Of a stretch of DNA of 64,000 bases, positions 60,276-64,000 are shown one piece after another. The DNA is taken from NCBI RefSeq assembly GCF_900101025.1, contig NZ_FMUH01000002.1, positions 806,001 through 870,000 of the forward strand, read 5' to 3'. Under the pieces are notes generated by a model. The model saw only the letters and a list, made by a program, of their open reading frames with translations, was not told the DNA's origin and searched no databases. This DNA is from Klenkia marina. GTDB lineage: Bacteria; Actinomycetota; Actinomycetes; Mycobacteriales; Geodermatophilaceae. Numbering within the stretch: the first letter of the stretch is position 1; each line of letters starts with the position of its first letter. The translations under genes and the position numbers were made by a program.

Positions 60276-61563
60276 CGGCGCGGTCGTCGGACCAGCCGCC
60301 GGCGGGCACCAGCCGGACGGCGCGCCGGCGGCCCACCATCGTGGCCACGACGATCGCCACCGCCCCGGTGGCCAGCGCGACGGGCAGCAGCACCGACTCC
60401 GCGGGCGCCTGGGTGGACGCCGGGTCGACGGCGGGGGACTGCGCCGCGGCGACGGCGGCCGCGGCGTCCTGGGAGGTGAGCGTGCCGTCGGCGGGGGAGG
60501 GGACCGGGAGGTCGACGGCGGTCGCGTCGGTGTCGACGTCCCCGGGGCGCACGAGGGTGCCGACGCCGCCGCCGGCGGGGGTGGCGAAGCCCCAGTCCAG
60601 CAGCCGCTCGGCCTGCTCGGTGGTGGACACCGGGTAGCGCTCGGTCTGCATGAGGCTGACCACCAGCCGCCGGCCGTCGCGCGCGGCCGCGGCCACGAAC
60701 GTGTGCCGGGCGGCGTCGGTGAAGCCGGTCTTGCCGCCCAGGGTCCCCGGGTACTCGGTGAGCAGCGTGTTCTGGGTCTGGATCTGGTACCCGTCGCTCT
60801 TGCCCGGCACGGCGGGCATCTGGGCGGTGGTCTGCTGCAGGACGGCCGCGGTCGTGGGGTTCTCGACCAGCTGGGCCATGATCAGCGCGAGGTCGTAGGG
60901 CGAGGAGGTCTGCCCGGCGACGTCCAGGCCCGACGGGGTGCCGGCGACGGTGTCCAGGGCCCCGATGCGCTGCGCGGTGGCGTTCATCGCCGCGAGCGTG
61001 GCGTCGACCCCGCCGGCGGCCCGGGCGAGGGCGTTGGCGGCGTCGTTGCCCGACTGCATCACCAGCGCGTCGAACAGCAGCGACACCGGGTACTGGCCGC
61101 CGGCGACGATGCCGACCCGGCTGCCCTCCATGCCCTCGTCGTCGGTGGTGCCCTCGACGACCAGCGTGGGGTCCAGCTCGGGGGCCAGGGTGAGCAGGGT
61201 CAGCGTCTTCAGGGTGCTGGCGGGGTAGTAGCGGCCGTGCGGGTCCTGTGCGCCGAGCACCTCACCGGTGTCGAGGTCGGCGACCAGCCAGCCGCGCGCG
61301 TCGATGCCCTCGGGCTGGGCCGGGGCGCCGGCGGCGGTGACCAGCCCGCGCGTGTTCAGCCCGTCGCCGCCCACGGTGCTGCCGTCGGGCGCGTGGCCCT
61401 GGGCGGGGCCGCCGTCCGGGGGCGCGGTCGGGGTGGGGGCGCTGGTGTCGACGGTGGGTCGGGCCCCGTCCTCGGCCAGCGCGGCGGGCGCTCCGGCCAG
61501 CAGCACGAGGCCGGTGACGAGTGCCACCGCGGCCGTGCGTGCACCGGGCAGCAGTGGTCGCAT
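59995..61563 (-). CDS. D-alanyl-D-alanine carboxypeptidase (S11 family) with long cytoplasmic tail
   Basis: A 522-residue penicillin-binding protein that trims the pentapeptide of peptidoglycan. A signal peptide ends near AALA (residue 30). The active site motifs are SxxK (STLK at 116-119), SGN in MQSGNDAANAL and KTG in GGKTGFTD. A transmembrane helix (about 398-419) precedes an unusual 100-residue Pro/Arg-rich tail. That tail is encoded in the region that overlaps yihY antisense. The ATG at 61563 is 8 bases after a minus-strand TAGCGT box. Confidence 0.93.
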   Translation of the reverse strand: MRPLLPGARTAAVALVTGLVLLAGAPAALAEDGARPTVDTSAPTPTAPPDGGPAQGHAPDGSTVGGDGLNTRGLVTAAGAPAQPEGIDARGWLVADLDTGEVLGAQDPHGRYYPASTLKTLTLLTLAPELDPTLVVEGTTDDEGMEGSRVGIVAGGQYPVSLLFDALVMQSGNDAANALARAAGGVDATLAAMNATAQRIGALDTVAGTPSGLDVAGQTSSPYDLALIMAQLVENPTTAAVLQQTTAQMPAVPGKSDGYQIQTQNTLLTEYPGTLGGKTGFTDAARHTFVAAAARDGRRLVVSLMQTERYPVSTTEQAERLLDWGFATPAGGGVGTLVRPGDVDTDATAVDLPVPSPADGTLTSQDAAAAVAAAQSPAVDPASTQAPAESVLLPVALATGAVAIVVATMVGRRRAVRLVPAGGWSDDRAVRRPPPRRPEAGPPGPPAGGARRLPVDLPPHPSGPLPPGTLPPPIPRPASAAPDEGPARRPAPRRAAGSARAGRAAPARPSARPPGGSRSTRP

Positions 61564-61571
61564 GGTGGTGG

Positions 61572-61577
61572 ACGCTA
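61572..61577 (-). promoter_or_regulatory. -10 box for the D,D-carboxypeptidase gene
   Basis: TAGCGT on the minus strand ends 8 bases before the ATG at 61563, consistent with leaderless transcription. Confidence 0.5.
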
Positions 61578-61851
61578 ACGGTGCGGTCGCCCGTACGGCG
61601 GGGTCCGGAGCGTGTCGGGTGGTCGGCCGTGACGCGTGTGCCGGGTGTGCCGACCTGTGCCCGGGACGTGTCCGGGTCCTAACGATCGGGTCTCGGTGCC
61701 CGGGCAGGGGTGCCGGGGAGCCGTCGGGCGCGGTTAGCGTGCCGCCATCGCTGCCCCGCCCTCACGGGCCGGGGCCGGCGGACACCGGAGTGCACACCCC
61801 GGGGCGCCCCGACCTCCGGGCGGGCGACGTCCCACACGAGAGGAGACCCCC
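61578..61851 (+). promoter_or_regulatory. Upstream region and leader of the BMP transporter operon
   Basis: No gene is visible. TAGCGT at 61735-61740 is a good -10 candidate, giving a GC-rich leader of about 105 bases that ends in GAGAGGAGA, a strong ribosome-binding site. Short inverted repeats occur in the leader (for example around GGGCCGGGGCCGG), but no riboswitch class was recognised. Confidence 0.4.
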
Positions 61852-62916
61852 TTGCGCCGAGCGCGTGGGATGAAGCTGGCCGCCCTGGCCATCGCCGGCA
61901 GCCTGGCCCTGGCCGCCTGCGCCAGCGACGAGCCCGCCGGCGGCAGCGGCGGCAGCGGCGGCAGCGGTGGTGGTGAGGACGGCCCGAAGATCGGTCTCGC
62001 CTACGACACCGGCGGCCGCGGCGACAAGTCGTTCAACGACTCGGCCTACGCCGGTGTCGAGGCCGCCATCGAGACCAACGGCGGCACCGTCCAGGAGATC
62101 TCGCCCAACAGCGACGCCTCCGACCGCGCCGACCTGCTCACCCAGCTGGCCGACCAGGGCTTCAACCCGGTCATCGCCGTCGGCTTCGCCTACGGCGACG
62201 TGATCGGTGACGTCGCGCAGCAGTACCCCGACACCTCGTTCGCCATCGTCGACTCCTCCGGTGTCGACGTGGCCGACAACGTCACCGGCCTGCTGTTCGC
62301 CGCCAACGAGGGCTCGTTCCTCGGCGGCGTGGCCGCCGCCACCAAGAGCGAGACCGGCAACGTCGGCTTCGTCGGCGGCGTCGAGACCCCGCTGATCCAG
62401 GCCTTCGAGGCCGGCTTCGTCGCCGGTGCCCAGGCCGTCAACCCCGACATCACCGTGCAGGTGCAGTACATCTCGCCCGCCGGTGACTTCTCCGGGTTCA
62501 ACGACCCGGCCCGTGGCCAGATCGTGGCCCAGGGCATGTTCGACGGCGGCGCCGACATCGTCTACGCCGCCGCCGGCGGTTCGGGCATCGGCGTCTTCCA
62601 GGCCGCCGCCGCCTCGGGCAAGCGCGCCATCGGCGTCGACTCCGACCAGTACGAGACCGTCGGCGACCCGGCCCTGCAGGCCGTGATCATGACCTCGGTG
62701 CTCAAGCGGGTCGACAACGCCGTCGAGGCCTACATCGGCACCTTCGTCGACGGCTCCGTCGAGGGCGGCACCGACGTGGTCAGCGACCTGTCGACCGAGG
62801 GCGTGGGCCTGTCCTACTCCGGTGGCTTCATCGACGACATCAAGTCGACCATCGACGAGTACACCCAGAAGATCGTCGACGGCGACATCACCGTGCCGGA
62901 GACCCCGAGCAACTGA
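61852..62916 (+). CDS. BMP family ABC transporter substrate-binding lipoprotein
   Basis: A 354-residue lipoprotein that should bind nucleosides outside the membrane for the following ABC importer. The lipobox is LAAC with Cys23, then a Gly/Ser linker. The mature part has the BmpA/PnrA features KIGLAYDTGGRGDKSFNDSA, VGFAYGDVIGDVA, GSFLGGVAA and AAAGGSGIGVFQAA. TTG 61852 is chosen because AGAGGAGA lies at ideal spacing. ATG 61870 is an alternative but would leave a long gap to it. Confidence 0.94.
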   Translation: MRRARGMKLAALAIAGSLALAACASDEPAGGSGGSGGSGGGEDGPKIGLAYDTGGRGDKSFNDSAYAGVEAAIETNGGTVQEISPNSDASDRADLLTQLADQGFNPVIAVGFAYGDVIGDVAQQYPDTSFAIVDSSGVDVADNVTGLLFAANEGSFLGGVAAATKSETGNVGFVGGVETPLIQAFEAGFVAGAQAVNPDITVQVQYISPAGDFSGFNDPARGQIVAQGMFDGGADIVYAAAGGSGIGVFQAAAASGKRAIGVDSDQYETVGDPALQAVIMTSVLKRVDNAVEAYIGTFVDGSVEGGTDVVSDLSTEGVGLSYSGGFIDDIKSTIDEYTQKIVDGDITVPETPSN

Positions 62917-62938
62917 TCCACTGCACAGCGGCACGAGG

Positions 62939-62974
62939 ACGGCGGGCCCGGGCGGTAGCGCCCGGGCCCGCCGT
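62939..62974 (+). terminator. Terminator between the BMP lipoprotein and ABC ATPase genes
   Basis: A perfect 16-bp stem (62939-62954 with 62959-62974, arms ACGGCGGGCCCGGGCG and its complement) with a GTAG loop, followed by TTCTCC. Placed inside the operon, it would allow the binding protein to be made in excess over the transporter. Confidence 0.85.
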
Positions 62975-63037
62975 TTCTCCTGTGTACGGTCCAACCGGCC
63001 GCAGTCCATGCGGAGCTCGAGCCCCTCGGGAGTGGTA

Positions 63038-64000
63038 GTGACGGAGTCAGCACCGTTGGCGGTGGAGCTGCGCGGGATCACCAAGCGGTTCCCCGGCGTG
63101 GTGGCGAACAAGGACATCGAGCTGCGGGTCGCCCGCGGCGAGGTGCACGCCATCGTGGGGGAGAACGGCGCCGGCAAGTCGACGCTGATGAAGACCCTCT
63201 ACGGCATGCACCGCCCCGACGAGGGCCAGATCCTCCTCGGCGGCCGCGAGGTCGTCTTCAAGAGCCCGGCCGACGCCATCGCCGCCGGGGTGGGCATGGT
63301 GCACCAGCACTTCATGCTCGCCGACAACCTCACGGTGCTCGAGAACGTCGTCCTGGGCGCCGAGAAGCTGCACGGCATCGGCGGCGACGCCCGCCGGCGC
63401 ATCGTCGAGATCTCCGACGCCTACGCGCTGGGCCTGGAGCCCGACACCCTGGTCGAGGACCTCGGCGTGGGCGACCGCCAGCGCGTCGAGATCGCCAAGG
63501 TGCTGTACCGCGGCGCCACCACGCTCATCCTCGACGAGCCCACGGCGGTGCTCGTGCCGCAGGAGGTCGACGAGCTCTTCGGCAACCTGGCCGAGCTCAA
63601 GCGCGAGGGCCTCACGGTCATCTTCATCTCGCACAAGCTCGACGAGGTGCGCAAGGTCGCCGACGCCATCACCGTCATCCGGCGCGGCACCACCGTCGGC
63701 ACCGCCGACCCGCGGACGACGACGGCCAAGCAGCTCGCGGAGATGATGGTCGGCGCCGAGCTGCCCACCCCCGAGACCCGCACCTCCACCGTCCGCGAGA
63801 CCCCGGTGCTGCAGCTGCGCGGGGTCACCGTGGCCGGGCCGGGCACCCGCCCCGCCGTCGACGACGTCACGCTCACCGTGCGCGAGGGCGAGGTCGTGGG
63901 CATCGCCGGCGTCGAGGGCAACGGCCAGGCCGAGCTCGTCGACGCCGTCATGGGTCTGCGCCCGCTGGCCGCCGGCACCATCGTGCTCGGTGCCGACGAC
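63038..64000 (+). CDS. ABC transporter ATP-binding protein, nucleoside/sugar type (3'-truncated)
   Basis: The frame is open from GTG 63038 to the window end (321 codons). It is a dual-ATPase protein of the RbsA/NupA type that powers import of the ligand bound by the BMP lipoprotein. The first domain has Walker A GENGAGKST, Q-loop MVHQHFMLADNLTV, a signature region GVGDRQRVEIAKVL and Walker B LILDEPTAVL. The second domain begins near residue 258 and has the degenerate P-loop GIAGVEGNGQAELVDAVMG. GGGAG lies just before the start. Permease genes are expected beyond the window. Confidence 0.95.
   Translation, partial: MTESAPLAVELRGITKRFPGVVANKDIELRVARGEVHAIVGENGAGKSTLMKTLYGMHRPDEGQILLGGREVVFKSPADAIAAGVGMVHQHFMLADNLTVLENVVLGAEKLHGIGGDARRRIVEISDAYALGLEPDTLVEDLGVGDRQRVEIAKVLYRGATTLILDEPTAVLVPQEVDELFGNLAELKREGLTVIFISHKLDEVRKVADAITVIRRGTTVGTADPRTTTAKQLAEMMVGAELPTPETRTSTVRETPVLQLRGVTVAGPGTRPAVDDVTLTVREGEVVGIAGVEGNGQAELVDAVMGLRPLAAGTIVLGADD

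Overview
This 64 kb window is chromosomal DNA from a very GC-rich actinomycete. Most starts are GTG, many genes appear to be leaderless, and neighbouring genes often share a 4-base GTGA or ATGA stop/start overlap. Gene order closely follows conserved actinobacterial loci. One block runs from the ribosomal proteins through groEL, whiB3/whiD, bldM and guaB to guaA. A second runs from chorismate mutase and uvrD1 through sucCD, perM and purNH to folD, mdh and icd. The gene content would fit Geodermatophilaceae or a related family, but that is an inference from style and synteny and was not tested. There is no prophage, insertion sequence, rRNA, tRNA or CRISPR array.

1-7.1 kb: the 3' part of truA, an NAD(P)-binding protein, and a compact molybdenum-cofactor block (mobA-like, fdhD, mog/moaB, moaC, moeA), followed by a beta-carbonic anhydrase and a lipoprotein. 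This block separates truA from rplM, which are usually close. 7.2-18.7 kb: a tightly packed co-directional series: rplM-rpsI, glmM-glmS (UDP-GlcNAc), acpS, nnr (NAD(P)HX repair), alr (D-alanine), a hydrolase, and the t6A tRNA genes tsaE, tsaB, rimI and tsaD. TsaE is fused to a Nudix domain. 18.8-25.3 kb: a THUMP-like methyltransferase, groES-groEL1 under a CIRCE/HrcA operator, whiB3/whiD, a BldM-like regulator with a degenerate receiver, a GT2-GtrA glycosyltransferase and a DUF5319 protein. 25.5-29.7 kb: guaB, guaB3 and guaA (GMP synthesis), closed by a perfect 42-bp palindrome.

29.8-34.4 kb: PspC-type membrane proteins and a PspC-histidine kinase/NarL regulator pair, transcribed divergently around a 14-bp inverted repeat. 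Then come a PIG-L deacetylase and chorismate mutase. Chorismate mutase is preceded by a 20-residue leader ORF containing Phe-Tyr-Tyr and a terminator, which suggests attenuation. 34.4-51.9 kb: uvrD1, an M23 peptidase, a lipase-like hydrolase, a membrane protein, sucCD, a YGQ-rich DUF5336 protein, perM, purN-purH, a membrane protein, a 64-bp tandem repeat array, folD, DUF3017, mdh and icd. 51.9-53.0 kb: a lone AbiEi/DUF559-like nuclease gene bracketed on both sides by near-identical paired palindromes. This is the most mobile-looking and least explained unit in the window. 53.0-64 kb: a CAP-domain protein, a CNNM/CorC transporter, galE, an aromatic aminotransferase, trpS, a 2H phosphoesterase, YihY, a D,D-carboxypeptidase overlapping yihY by 281 bp, and the start of a BMP-type nucleoside ABC transporter operon cut by the window end.

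A dispersed family of hairpins with a CTCCGC loop and a CCGTTCCAGCAC tail follows tsaD, groES and groEL, with diverged members after purH and after the CNNM gene. The same element is expanded into the 64-bp array upstream of folD.
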